DNA of 64,000 bases from Chitinimonas koreensis (lineage in GTDB: Bacteria; Pseudomonadota; Gammaproteobacteria; Burkholderiales; Chitinimonadaceae): the NCBI RefSeq assembly GCF_014353015.1, contig NZ_CP060704.1, forward strand, positions 1,141,001 to 1,205,000. The letters run 5' to 3'. The number at the start of each line of letters is the position of its first letter. Position 1 is the first letter of the stretch. Both the position numbers and the translations under genes were made by a program. Of this stretch, positions 38,898-47,741 are shown piece after piece. Below the pieces are notes generated by a model, which saw only the letters and a list, made by a program, of their open reading frames with translations, was not told the origin of the DNA and did not search any database.

Positions 38898-39014
38898 CTC
38901 CCTCTCCCTCCGGGAGAGGGCGGGGGTGAGGGAGCGACCGTAAAGCATTCGCTGACCGGCATTTCATCCTGAACCGCCACTCCCTCACCCTGTCCTCTCC
39001 GGGCGGGAGAGGGT
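38898..39014. repeat. Two more copies of the CTCTCC/GGAGAG palindromic element
   Basis: One copy is at 38898-38939 (CTCCCTCTCCCTCCGGGAGA and onward, ending GTGAGGGAGCGAC). A second, inverted copy is at 38980-39014 (CTCCCTCACCC ... GGGCGGGAGAGGG). They share their arms with the element at 10736-10890. No gene is supported between 38859 and 39171. Confidence 0.75.
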
Positions 39015-39171
39015 AAGCGCAGCGATCGTCATGGCCCGGTGTTGCAGTTCCTTCCCCGCATCCGGGGGGCTAGGGGGCCACCTTTCACCTTTCTCTTCTC
39101 ACATTTCGCTGTCCTTCCCGCATCTCTCCTGTCAGGTTTCCCCAATCCCTTCCCCCGCCACAGCCTTCGAC

Positions 39172-39501
39172 ATGGACAACCTGTTCACCGACCTGCCCGC
39201 CGCCGTCCCCGACGAAATCTTCACCACGCTGATGTCGCAAGGCGGCGTGCGCATCGAGCGCATCGTGTCGGACGGACAGGCGACGCCCGCCGGCCGGTGG
39301 TACGACCAGGACGACTGGGAATGGGTGCTGCTGCTCGAAGGCGAGGCCGGCCTGCGCTTCGAGGACGAGGCGGCCGACCGCGCGCTGCGCCGCGGCGACT
39401 ACCTGCCGATCGCGCCGCACCGGCGCCACCGGGTGACCTTCACCGCGCCGCGCACCGTCTGGCTGGCGGTGTGGTGGCCGGCGGAGCCGCTGCCGTCCTG
39501 A
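39172..39501 (+). CDS. Small cupin-domain protein
   Basis: A 109-residue single-domain cupin. The first cupin motif is degenerate (RWYDQDDWEWVLLLEGEAGLRFEDE). The second reads GDYLPIAPHRRHRVTFTA, retaining a His. Such short cupins often bind a metal and act as isomerases, dioxygenases or signal proteins, and nothing here fixes which. It ends 268 bases from the KduD gene, which is on the opposite strand, so any link with uronate breakdown is only by proximity. The gap 39502-39769 has no supported gene. Confidence 0.7.
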   Translation: MDNLFTDLPAAVPDEIFTTLMSQGGVRIERIVSDGQATPAGRWYDQDDWEWVLLLEGEAGLRFEDEAADRALRRGDYLPIAPHRRHRVTFTAPRTVWLAVWWPAEPLPS

Positions 39502-39769
39502 GTCCGCGCCCGATGGCGGGTCCGACGCGAGGAGGCATGGCCCGGCAGTCCGATCCCATCCCGCCGCCGGTTCAACCCGGCCGCCGCCGGAGGTGCAGCG
39601 CTCGAACAGCCTGGCGGGGAATTGCCCGGTCAGCGTTTCCGGCACGCGATAGAGCCCGAGCATGTCGCGGTGCGCCGTCTCGCGCCGGCGTTCGGGCGGC
39701 AGCGCGGCCGAGCCGGTCGGCATCGAAGTTGGCCGAGGCTGTTCCCGGCGGCGCCGCCGATCGGCCGCT

Positions 39770-40530
39770 TCAGCGCGCCATCCAGCCGCCGTCCACCGCC
39801 AGCACCTGGCCGTGGACATAGTCGGCCGCGCGCGAAGACAGGAACACCGCGGCGCCGGCCAGGTCGTCCGGCTCGCCCCAGCGGCCGGCCGGGATGCGTT
39901 CGAGGATCTGCCGGTTGCGCGTCTCGTCGGCGCGCAGCGCGGCGGTGTTGGCGGTGGCGATGTAGCCGGGCGCGATGGCGTTGACGTTGACGCCGCGCGC
40001 GGCCCACTCGTTGGCCAGCGCGCGGGTCAGGCCGAGCACCGCGTGCTTGCTGGCGGCGTAGGCCGGCACCCGGATGCCGCCCTGGAAGCTCAGCAGCGAG
40101 GCGATGTTGACGATCTTGCCGCCGCCATGCGCCAGCATGTGGCTGCCGGCCGCCTGCGACAGCCGCCAGACCGCGTCGAGATTGAGATCGAGCACCGCGC
40201 GCCAGTCTTCCTCGGCGTATTCGACCGCATCGGCGCGGCGGATGATGCCGGCGTTGTTGACCACGATGTCGAGCCGGCCGAGCGCGGCCACCGTCTCGGC
40301 CACCGCGCGCTGGGCCGCCTCGGGCCGGCCGAGGTCGGCGCGGACTTCATGCAGCCTGCGGCCGGCGGCCTCGACGTGACGGCGCGTCGCATCGGCCGGC
40401 TGGCTGTTGATGGTGACGGCCACGTCGGCGCCGGCGCGCGCCAGCGCCGCGGCGATGGCCTGGCCGATGCCGCTGGCGCCGCCGGTGACCAGGGCGGCCT
40501 GGCCTTGCAGGGAGAAGAGGTCGGGGGCAT
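39770..40530 (-). CDS. kduD: 2-dehydro-3-deoxy-D-gluconate 5-dehydrogenase KduD (one frame break)
   Basis: A short-chain dehydrogenase of about 253 residues: FSLQGQAALVTGGASGIGQAIAAALARAG, NNAGI, catalytic Ser/Tyr/Lys in SLLSFQGGIRVPAYAASKHAV, APGYIATANTAALRAD, and the C-terminal VDGGW typical of KduD. The ATG at 40530 reads into the wrong frame after five C's on the coding strand (40523-40527 of the plus strand). One more C restores MPPDLFSLQGQAAL. It would reduce 5-keto-4-deoxyuronate-derived DKII to 2-keto-3-deoxygluconate with NAD(P)H. It is the last gene of the minus-strand sugar operon. Confidence 0.82.
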
Positions 40531-40578
40531 GCGTGCGTTTCTTTCGATGTCATGCGTCTTACGGCAGCGACGCGCCGT

Positions 40579-40644
40579 GTAGGAGCGGCTTCAGCCGCGA
40601 ACGGTCGTGCCGCACCAGCCCGTTCGCGGCTGAAGCCGCTCCTG
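40579..40644. repeat. Paired REP-like element, second locus
   Basis: The same unit as at 32911 appears as an inverted pair: GGAGCGGCTTCAGCCGCGAA at about 40582-40601 and its inverse near 40623-40642. It lies in the gap between kduD and the IolB/KduI-like gene and would form a hairpin in the operon transcript. Confidence 0.85.
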
Positions 40645-40660
40645 CCGGGCTCGCTCCGGG

Positions 40661-41464
40661 TCAAACAATTCCCACCAGCTTCTGCGTCCACGCCAGCGCC
40701 GGATCGAGCTTCACGCCCTGGCGTCGGCCGTCGCCGGCCAGGAACCACAGGTAGTAGCTCTGGCTGCCCGGCGCGCCGGCATAGGTGTGATAGCCGTAGG
40801 GGATCGACAATAGGGTGTCGTCGCGGGCGATGTGGGTGTCGTCGAAATCGCGCTCGGGGCTGTAGTGGCGGATGAAGCCGAAGCCTTCTGGCGTCGAGGT
40901 GCGGAAGTAGTACATCTCCTCGTGGAATGCCTCGCCGCCGTCCTCCGACTCGTGCTTGTGCGGCGGATAGGTGCTCCAGTTGCCCGACGGCGTCAGCGTC
41001 TCGCCGACGATCAGGCCGGCGGCCGGGCGGCCGTCGGGCTGGGTCAGGATCTCGCGGAAGTGGCGCGTGTAGTTGAGCGTGCCCCAGCTGCCGGTGCGGA
41101 CCTGGTCGGGCCGGATCTCGTAGGGCTCGGCGTCGAGCGTCGACGGCGCCGACGGCAGCGCGGCCTCGAGCGCGGTCAGCGCCTCGATGCGGTACTGGCT
41201 GCCGCGCGGCAGGTAGACGCTGTGCGGATTGCCGGCGAACACATTGGGCCGGCCGCCGACGCTGGCGAACACCTGGCCGTTGACGGTCACCTTGGCGCGG
41301 CCGCTCAGCATCACCAGCAGGATCTCGCGGCCGGCCGGCACCGCGTCCTCGTGGGACTGGCCGGCGGCCAGCGCGAGCTTGGCGAAGTCGAGCAGCCGGC
41401 AACTGGCGTCCTCGATGCCGCTGAGGCCGGGCTGCTTGGCGATGGTATGGAAATGCTTGGGCAT
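40661..41464 (-). CDS. IolB/KduI-family uronate isomerase
   Basis: A 267-residue protein of the two-cupin KduI/IolB family, closest in layout to 5-deoxy-glucuronate isomerase IolB (GREILLVMLSGRAKVTVNGQ; GNPHSVYLPRGSQY; metal site YPPHKHESEDGGEAFHEEMYYFR; YGYHTYAGAPGSQSYYLWFLAGD). No other inositol genes are present. Its partner in the operon is kduD, so here it may serve as the KduI-type isomerase converting 5-keto-4-deoxyuronate to DKII. That role is inferred from context. The operon order is binding protein, this gene, kduD. Confidence 0.75.
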   Translation of the reverse strand: MPKHFHTIAKQPGLSGIEDASCRLLDFAKLALAAGQSHEDAVPAGREILLVMLSGRAKVTVNGQVFASVGGRPNVFAGNPHSVYLPRGSQYRIEALTALEAALPSAPSTLDAEPYEIRPDQVRTGSWGTLNYTRHFREILTQPDGRPAAGLIVGETLTPSGNWSTYPPHKHESEDGGEAFHEEMYYFRTSTPEGFGFIRHYSPERDFDDTHIARDDTLLSIPYGYHTYAGAPGSQSYYLWFLAGDGRRQGVKLDPALAWTQKLVGIV

Positions 41465-41479
41465 GGGGGCTCCTCTGGA

Positions 41480-43185
41480 TCACTGGCCCGCGGCGGCGGG
41501 TACGGTGGGTGCGGCGGTTGCGACGGGAATCGGTTTGCCGGACGGCAGGCCGGGCAGCGTGGCCTGGATCGGCTTGCGCCGGTACTGGTCGTAGGCGGCC
41601 TGCATGTAGCCGATCGCCTCCTGCATGCCGGCGCGGTCGAGCTTGGCGCGGTAGTCGTCGAAGCGGTCGAGCGGCTCGCGGCCGAGGATGAACTTGGTGG
41701 TCATCTCGGCGACGTAGGTCTCGATGTCGCTCATCAGGCTGGCGAACTTGCGCGCGTTGCGGCCGCCGGCCTGGAGCGGCGGCAGCAGCAGGTCGGTGTC
41801 GCCGTCGGCCCAGGCGGCCAGCGCCTGGCGCTGTTCGGGCAGCGCGTAGAACTGCTCGAGGTAGCGCGGGTCCTGCACCAGCGGGCCGTACTGCGGCCGG
41901 GCGTGGCGCAGGATCGCGTCGCTGACCGACAGCGTCGGATGGCGGCGCACCGCGTCGGTGTAGTGCGGTTCGCCGCCGACCAGCGTGTAGCTCACGCCCT
42001 GCTTGCCGAAGTTCAGCGTCAGGCTGCCCTCGGCCGAATAGCCGTAATCGAGGAACTTGACGGTCTCGACCACGTTGCGGTCGGCGCGGCTGATGGCGGC
42101 GCCGTAGTTGCGGAATATCTGCGCCGCCGGCGGATAGGTGATGTGCCGCCGGCCGTCGGCGGCGCGCGGGTAGGGCACGCCGGCCAGCCTGAAGCCGGGC
42201 GTGCCGGCACGGGCCAGCAGGGTGTAGCGGCCCAGCCCGCTGCCGTTGAAGAAGGCATAGGCGCCGATGCGGCCGGCGCTCATCTTGGTGTCGAACGGCT
42301 TCTGCTCCTGCGACACGTAGTCCGGGTCGATCAGCCCTTCGCGGTACCAGCGGTGCAGCGTGGCCAGGAAATCCTTGTAGGCCGGCTCGGCCGGGCTGTA
42401 GCGGATGCGGCCGCCCGACCGGTAGAACTCGGGCGCGAGGCCGAAGGCGCCGAGGAAGGGCCAGAGCCCCGGCGGCAGGCCGGGCGCGTTGCGGACGCCG
42501 GGCACGGTGAAGGTCGAATAGGGAATCTCGTCGGCGCGGCCGTTGCCGTTCGGGTCGCGCGTCTTGAACGCGCTCAGCACCGCGTGCCATTCGGCCAGCG
42601 TGGTCGGCTGGCGCAGGCCGAGCTTGTCGAGCCAGTCCTGCCGGATCTGCGGCCCCACACGTTGCGCACGCGCGGGTCGATGTAGAGCATAGGGAAGCAG
42701 TAGATCGTGCCGTCGTCGGTGCTGATCTGGCGGCGGATGTCCGGGTTGGCGTCGAGCAGCGCCGACAGGTTGGGCGCATGGTGCGCGATCAGCGCGTTCA
42801 GCGGCACGATCATGCCGTCCTTGAGCGCCTTGGCCGGCCCGCCCGGGTAGTCGGCCCAGTCGGCCTCGACCACGTCCGGGTATTTGCCCGACACCACCAG
42901 CAGCTTGAAGCGCTCCTTCTCGCCGCCGATCGGCGGATGCTGGAAGGCGACGCGGATGCCGGTGCGCTCGGCCAGCTCGCGGTAGGCGGTCTGCTCGGAC
43001 AGGTCGTGCAGCGAGGTGGCGGCGCTGGGATGCAGGTTGGCGTACCAGCTCAGCGTGAGCGGCTGGCGCACGATGGGCAGCGCGATCGGCTCGGGCGCGG
43101 CCTGGGCGGGCAGCCACAGCGCCAGCATGGCGGCCAGTGCGGTTACCGGTAGCAGACGGGGCGGTCGATGGAAGTGGGCGGGCAT
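41480..43185 (-). CDS. Extracellular oligosaccharide-binding protein of an ABC importer (one frame break)
   Basis: About 568 residues with a Sec signal peptide (PVTALAAMLALWLPAQAA, residues 13-30) and no lipobox. It belongs to the LplA/YtcQ-like family 1 binding proteins: LTLSWYANLHPSAATSL, VVEADWADYPGGPAKALKDGMIVPLN, and the EF-hand-like loop TRDPNGNGRADEIPYS. The frame breaks at 42653-42656 (coding-strand GTGTGGGGCCGC). One added G joins VRNVWG to PQIRQDWLDKLG. Two permease genes of the matching class lie just upstream, so it delivers a plant- or uronate-type oligosaccharide to them. Confidence 0.85.
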
Positions 43186-43214
43186 GGCTTCGGTCTCGAG
43201 ACGCGGCGGGCGCG

Positions 43215-44153
43215 CTATTCCTTGACCCCGCCCAGCATCACGCCCTTGACGAAGAAGCGCTGCAGGAAGGGGTAGATGGCGAGGATGGGCAGGGTGGCGA
43301 CCACCACGGTGGCGTACTTGATGGTGTTGCCGATCGCCTCGCGGCCGGCAGCGGCGCCGGTCATCATCGAATCGGTGCTGTTGGTGACCAGGATCTCGCG
43401 CAGCACCAGCTGGATCGGGAACAGGTCGCGGTCGGTGAAGTAGATCATCGAGTAGAAGTAGCCGTTCCAGTGCGCCACCGCGTAAAAGAGGCCGACCACC
43501 GCCAGCGTGGGCAGGCAGAGCGGGATGTAGACCTGGAACAGGATGGTGAAGTCGTTGGCGCCGTCGATGCGGGCGGCGTCCTCGAAATCCTTGGGCACCG
43601 CGATGAAGGCCGCGCGCAGGATGATCAGGTTCCAGGCGCTGACGGCGAACGGCAGCACGATGGCCCAGCGGCTGTCCAAGAGACCCAGGTCGCGCACCAG
43701 CAGGTAGTTGGGGATCAGCCCGCCGCTGAAGAACATGGTGAACACGATGAACAGCATGGCCGGGGTCTCGAAGGCCAGCCGGCGGCGCGAAAGCGCATAG
43801 GCGCCGAAGCAGGTCAGCAGCAGGTTGAGCGAGGTGCCGCCGAGCACGATGACCAGGGTGTTGAAGTAGCCGCTGCGCACCATCGGGTTGTCCCACACCC
43901 GCTGGAAGGCCTCGAGCGAGAAGCCCTGCGGCCACAGCAGGAGGCCCTGATGCGCCATCAGCGCCACCGGCTGGCTGAGGCTGGCGACCACCACGTAGTA
44001 GAACGGGTAGAAGGTGACGAAGCACAGCGCCAGCAGCACGCCGGCGTTGGCGCAGTCGAACAGGAAGCCGAGCCAGCCCTGGCGCGGCCGCCAGCGGCGC
44101 CGGGCGGCCTGCGGGGTTTCGGCTCCGGTCTCGGTAGTGGTCATGGTCGTCAT
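43215..44153 (-). CDS. ABC sugar permease, LplC/YtcP type
   Basis: A 312-residue inner-membrane permease of the carbohydrate uptake-1 class with six predicted spans. Landmarks are FVTFYPFYYVVVASLS near the N-terminus, SGGLIPNYLLVRDLGLLDSRWA, and the EAA loop AVPKDFEDAARIDGANDFTILFQVYIPL that contacts the ATPase. The C-terminal KGVMLGGVKE is characteristic of LplC/YtcP proteins. It pairs with the second permease encoded 126 bases upstream. Confidence 0.92.
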   Translation of the reverse strand: MTTMTTTETGAETPQAARRRWRPRQGWLGFLFDCANAGVLLALCFVTFYPFYYVVVASLSQPVALMAHQGLLLWPQGFSLEAFQRVWDNPMVRSGYFNTLVIVLGGTSLNLLLTCFGAYALSRRRLAFETPAMLFIVFTMFFSGGLIPNYLLVRDLGLLDSRWAIVLPFAVSAWNLIILRAAFIAVPKDFEDAARIDGANDFTILFQVYIPLCLPTLAVVGLFYAVAHWNGYFYSMIYFTDRDLFPIQLVLREILVTNSTDSMMTGAAAGREAIGNTIKYATVVVATLPILAIYPFLQRFFVKGVMLGGVKE

Positions 44154-44183
44154 GGTCTCGCACCCGCTACGGTGCCGGCAGTT

Positions 44184-44206
44184 GTAGGAGCGGCTTCAGC
44201 CGCGAA
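44184..44206. repeat. Single REP-like unit
   Basis: One copy of GTAGGAGCGGCTTCAGCCGC plus GAA lies between the two permease genes, matching the units at 32911 and 40579. The remaining gap to 44279 contains no gene. Confidence 0.8.
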
Positions 44207-44279
44207 GGCGCCGGCGGGCCGGCGGTGCGTCGGCCGGCTGCAGCGATAAGTCATTGAAGCGATCGTTAACATTTCGGCC

Positions 44280-45215
44280 TCACCAGATGCTGTTGCCGGT
44301 CAGGCGGCGGCTCAGCCGGTTGGACACCACCAGCAGCGTCAGCGCCACGGCCGAGTTGAGCAGGCCGACGGCGGCGGCATAGCTGTAGTTGGCCTCGAGC
44401 ACGCCGCGGCGGAACACATAGGTCGAGATCACGTCGGCGGTCTCGTAGGTGCTCGGGTTGTACAGCAGGATCACCTTCTCGAAGCCCACGGTCATCATCT
44501 GGCCCAGGCGCAGGATCAGGAGCGTCATGATCACCGGCGCGAGGCCCGGCAGCGTGATGTGGATCATCTGCTGCCAGCGGTTGGCGCCGTCGACGCGGGC
44601 CGCCTCGTACAGCGAGGGGTTGATGCCGGCCAGCGCGGCCAGGTAGATGATCGAGCCCCAGCCTACGCTCTGCCAGATCTCCGAGCCGACGTAGATGGCG
44701 CGGAACCAGTCCGGGTTGTTCAGGTAGGCGTCGGGCGTGCCGCCGAGGCTGGCGACGATCTGGTTGATCACGCCGTCGCGGGCCAGGAAGTCGATCAGCA
44801 TGCCGGCCACCACCACCACCGAGATGAAGTGCGGCAGGTAGGTGACGGTCTGTACGAAGCGGCGGAAGCGGGAGCTGGTCAGCTCGTTCATCAGCAGCGC
44901 CAGCACGATCGGCGCCGGGAAACCGAACAGCAGGTCGTACAGGTTGAGCAGCAGGGTGTTGAACACCAGCCGGTCGAAGAACAGGCCGTGGAAGAACTGG
45001 CGGAACCAGTCGAGCCCGACCCAGGGGCTGGCGGCGAAGCCGAGCGCCGGGTCGAAATCCTTGAACGCGATCAGCGTGCCGTACATGGGCACGTAGTGGA
45101 ACAGCAGGAAGTAGCCGATCACCGGCGCCAGCATGGCGTAGACCCACTTGTTGCGGCGCCAGTCCTGCTTGAGGCGGGCGAGCCGGCCGGCGCGGCGGGG
45201 AAGGGGGGCGGACAT
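44280..45215 (-). CDS. ABC sugar permease, LplB/YteP type
   Basis: A 311-residue permease: WVYAMLAPVIGYFLLFHYVPMYGTLIAFKDFDP is the family N-terminus, LPHFISVVVVAGMLIDFL is mid-protein, and the EAA loop is INPSLYEAARVDGANRWQQMIHITLPGLAPVI. It ends NRLSRRLTGNSIW. Together with the LplC-like protein it forms the channel of the oligosaccharide importer. Its start is five bases after the LacI gene stop, so it is co-transcribed with it. Confidence 0.93.
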   Translation of the reverse strand: MSAPLPRRAGRLARLKQDWRRNKWVYAMLAPVIGYFLLFHYVPMYGTLIAFKDFDPALGFAASPWVGLDWFRQFFHGLFFDRLVFNTLLLNLYDLLFGFPAPIVLALLMNELTSSRFRRFVQTVTYLPHFISVVVVAGMLIDFLARDGVINQIVASLGGTPDAYLNNPDWFRAIYVGSEIWQSVGWGSIIYLAALAGINPSLYEAARVDGANRWQQMIHITLPGLAPVIMTLLILRLGQMMTVGFEKVILLYNPSTYETADVISTYVFRRGVLEANYSYAAAVGLLNSAVALTLLVVSNRLSRRLTGNSIW

Positions 45216-45220
45216 GGCGG

Positions 45221-46288
45221 CTATCCTTGCCCGGGCTCGGCCAGGGCGGAGGTGGGATGGTCGGCCGCGGCGGGCGCCGGGCCGGTCGAATCGCGCAGGA
45301 CCAGCGAGCTGGGGAATTCGATGCGGCTGGCGCCCTGGCGGTCGCCGGCGGCGCGCTGCAGCAGCAGCTTGACCGCGGCCTCGCCGATCGCGTCGAGCGG
45401 CTGGCGCACGGTCGTCAGCCGGGGATGGGCGTGGCTGGCCGAGGGAATGTCGTCGAAGCCGACCACCGAGATGTCTTCTGGAATGCGCAGCCCGTGCGCC
45501 TTGATCGCATCCATCGCGCCGAAGGCCATTTCGTCGTTGGCGGCGAAGATCGCGGTCGGCCGCTGCGGCCGGGCCAGCAGCGCGCGGGTGGCGGCGAAGC
45601 CGGTCGACTGGGCGAAATCGCCCTCGATCAGCAGGGACGGATCGAAGGCCAGCCCGGCGGCGGCCAGCGCGTCCCGGTAGCCGCGCTGGCGTTCCTGGCT
45701 CTGGCCCGAGTGCGGCGAGCCGCTGATGAAGGCGATGCGGCGGTGGCCCAGCGCGGCCAGCTGGCTCACCGCGGCGCGCGAGCCCTGGTAGTTGTCGCCG
45801 CGCACCACCGGCAGCGCGGTGTCGGTGCGCCAGTAGTTGACCAGCACCACCGGCAGGCTGCCGCGCTCCATGTCGGCCAGCGTCTGCTCGCTGGTGCCGG
45901 GCATCACCATCAGGATGCCGTCGCAGATGCCGCCGAGCACGCGCATCACGTCCGGCGCGGTCGGCTGCTCGCCGCCGACCTGGGCGGTGGTGTAGACCAG
46001 CAGGTCCTGGCCGGCCTCCTTGGCGGCCCGGCCGATGGCGCCGATGATGGCCGTCATCGCCTGAGCCTGGATGTCGCTGACCAGGAGGCCCAGCACCTTG
46101 GTGCGGCTGCCGTTGAGCACCTTGGCCGACAGGTTGGGCGAGTAGCCGAGCTCCTGCGCCGCGGCCTGCACCTTGGCCCGGGTCTTCTCCGCCACGTAGC
46201 CGGTGCCGTTGAGCGCGCGCGAGACGGTCATGACCGAGACGCCGGCTTTCTGGGCGATGTCGTAGATGGTGGCGTTCGATTCAGCCAT
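45221..46288 (-). CDS. LacI-family transcriptional regulator
   Basis: A 355-residue LacI/GalR repressor. The N-terminal helix-turn-helix is TIYDIAQKAGVSVMTVSRALNG, followed by the hinge region GYSPNLSAKVLNGSRTKVLGLLVSD. The effector domain resembles periplasmic sugar-binding proteins (AIFAANDEMAFGAMDAIKAHGLRIPEDISVVGFDD). It sits inside the sugar-uptake operon between the ATPase and permease genes. A palindrome with a central CpG lies upstream of the operon, so autoregulation with a uronate or sugar inducer is likely. Confidence 0.93.
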   Translation of the reverse strand: MAESNATIYDIAQKAGVSVMTVSRALNGTGYVAEKTRAKVQAAAQELGYSPNLSAKVLNGSRTKVLGLLVSDIQAQAMTAIIGAIGRAAKEAGQDLLVYTTAQVGGEQPTAPDVMRVLGGICDGILMVMPGTSEQTLADMERGSLPVVLVNYWRTDTALPVVRGDNYQGSRAAVSQLAALGHRRIAFISGSPHSGQSQERQRGYRDALAAAGLAFDPSLLIEGDFAQSTGFAATRALLARPQRPTAIFAANDEMAFGAMDAIKAHGLRIPEDISVVGFDDIPSASHAHPRLTTVRQPLDAIGEAAVKLLLQRAAGDRQGASRIEFPSSLVLRDSTGPAPAAADHPTSALAEPGQG

Positions 46289-46342
46289 GTCGGTTCCCGA
46301 TCCGTCGAAGCAAATGCTCCATCCTACCGTTCCCGTGCCGCA

Positions 46343-47440
46343 TCAATGCAGGCCGATGTTCAGTTCGGTGCGCGGATCGAAGATGTGCAGCCGGTCGCCG
46401 TCCACCACCAGTTCGATCGCGTCGCCGGCGCGCGGCCGGAGGTGGCCGTCGGTGCGCACCACGATCGGCGCCTCGCCGACCTGCACGGTCAGCAGCGTCT
46501 CGGCGCCGAGCGGCTCGACCACCTCGATGCGGGCGCCGACCACGTTGCCGTCCTCGGCGATCGCGCTGTGGCCGCGCACGCCGACCGCCTCGGGCCGCAG
46601 TCCCAGGCTGACCGGCTGGGCGCTGCGGGCGGCCAGCGCCTGCGCCAGCCGCGGCGACAGGCGCAGGTCGAAGCCCTGGCCGCGCACCGTGCCCTGGCCC
46701 AGGTCGCCACCGAGGAAGCTCATCGCCGGCGAGCCGATGAAACCGCCGACGAACTGGTTGGCCGGCCGCTCGTACAGCGTGATCGGATCGGCGACCTGCT
46801 GGATCTCGCCGTCCTTCATCACCACGATGCGGTCGCCCATGGTCATCGCCTCGACCTGGTCGTGGGTCACGTAGACGGTGGTGACGCCGAGCTCGCGGCG
46901 CAGCTTGGCGATCGAGGCGCGCATCTCGACCCGCAGCTTGGCGTCGAGGTTGGACAGCGGTTCGTCCATCAGGAAGGCGGCCGGCTTGCGCACGATGGCG
47001 CGGCCCAGCGCCACGCGCTGGCGCTGGCCGCCCGACAGTTCCTTGGGCCGGCGGTCGAGCAGCTTGTCGAGCTTGAGCATGGCGGCGGCATCAATGACGC
47101 GGCGGTCGATCTCGCCGCGCGCCACGCCGTTGATCTTCAGCGCGAAGCCCATGTTCTGCCGCACCGTCATGTGCGGATAGAGCGCGTAGCTCTGGAACAC
47201 CATGGCGATGTCGCGTTCCTTGGGCTGCAGGTCGTTGACCCGCCGGCCGCCGATGTGCAGCTCGCCCGCGGAGATGTCCTCCAGCCCGGCGATCATGCGC
47301 AGCGTGGTCGATTTGCCGCAGCCCGAGGGGCCGACGAAGATCACGAACTCGCCGTCCGCGATGTGCAGGTTGAAATCCTTCACCGCGTGGAAGCCGTTGT
47401 CGTAGTACTTGCGGACGTGCGAAAGCTGGATGTCGGCCAT
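46343..47440 (-). CDS. ABC transporter ATPase, UgpC/MsmK/MalK type
   Basis: A 365-residue carbohydrate-import ATPase. Walker A GPSGCGKST (about residues 38-46), Q-loop VFQSYALYPHMTV, signature LSGGQRQRVALGRAIVRKP, Walker B AAFLMDEPLSNLDAKLR and switch His in VYVTHDQVEAM are all intact. A C-terminal OB/TOBE regulatory region follows (LGLRPEAVGVRG; FDPRTELNIGL). It is the first gene of the minus-strand operon and powers the two downstream permeases. ATPases of this class can be shared between importers. Confidence 0.95.
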   Translation of the reverse strand: MADIQLSHVRKYYDNGFHAVKDFNLHIADGEFVIFVGPSGCGKSTTLRMIAGLEDISAGELHIGGRRVNDLQPKERDIAMVFQSYALYPHMTVRQNMGFALKINGVARGEIDRRVIDAAAMLKLDKLLDRRPKELSGGQRQRVALGRAIVRKPAAFLMDEPLSNLDAKLRVEMRASIAKLRRELGVTTVYVTHDQVEAMTMGDRIVVMKDGEIQQVADPITLYERPANQFVGGFIGSPAMSFLGGDLGQGTVRGQGFDLRLSPRLAQALAARSAQPVSLGLRPEAVGVRGHSAIAEDGNVVGARIEVVEPLGAETLLTVQVGEAPIVVRTDGHLRPRAGDAIELVVDGDRLHIFDPRTELNIGLH

Positions 47441-47741
47441 GTCGTTTTCCGGGTGCCGCCGGGTCGTCCGGACGCTTCGGAGCGTCGGCAGCGAGGGGCG
47501 CGGCGGGAAGGTTCCAAGCGATAAGTTACCGGTACCATATTATGCGTGGCCGGCATTCGCTGTCCAATCAAATCGGTCCGGCCGGCCGGGCGGGTGTCGC
47601 GTCCGGCACAGTCCGGTCGCGAAGAATCCCCGTTCGATCAAGCTCTTGCGGAGAGCGGCGGCAGGCGGGGCGGTCGGGTTGACAGTGCCGCGGAGAATGG
47701 CGAACCTCTGTCCCCCGCAAAAGCATGCAATCCCACTACTT
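47441..47741. other. Divergent control region between the sugar operon and slyD
   Basis: The gap holds the LacI-type site at 47524-47537 and an AT-rich patch ACCATATTATGCG at 47534-47546, likely part of the operon promoter. The rest up to slyD has no supported gene. Confidence 0.45.
47524..47537. promoter_or_regulatory. LacI-family operator-like site AGTTACCGGTACCA
   Basis: Half sites AGTTACC and TGGTACC flank a central CpG and share the core TACCGGTA. The ten bases GTTACCGGTA are identical to the site at 30901-30910 in the galactonate divergon. It lies 84 bases upstream of the ATPase gene that heads the operon encoding a LacI regulator. Confidence 0.6.

Noticed and set aside
39502..39769. 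Minus-strand fragment reading DMLGLYRVPETLTGQFPARLFERC
   Set aside because: Looks faintly protein-like but has no start signal, no recognised family and is interrupted; not enough to annotate.
43142..43151. Third GTTACCGGTA match
   Set aside because: It lies inside the signal-peptide codons of the binding protein and not in a control region; it could be chance or a minor intragenic site, so it is not listed as an operator.
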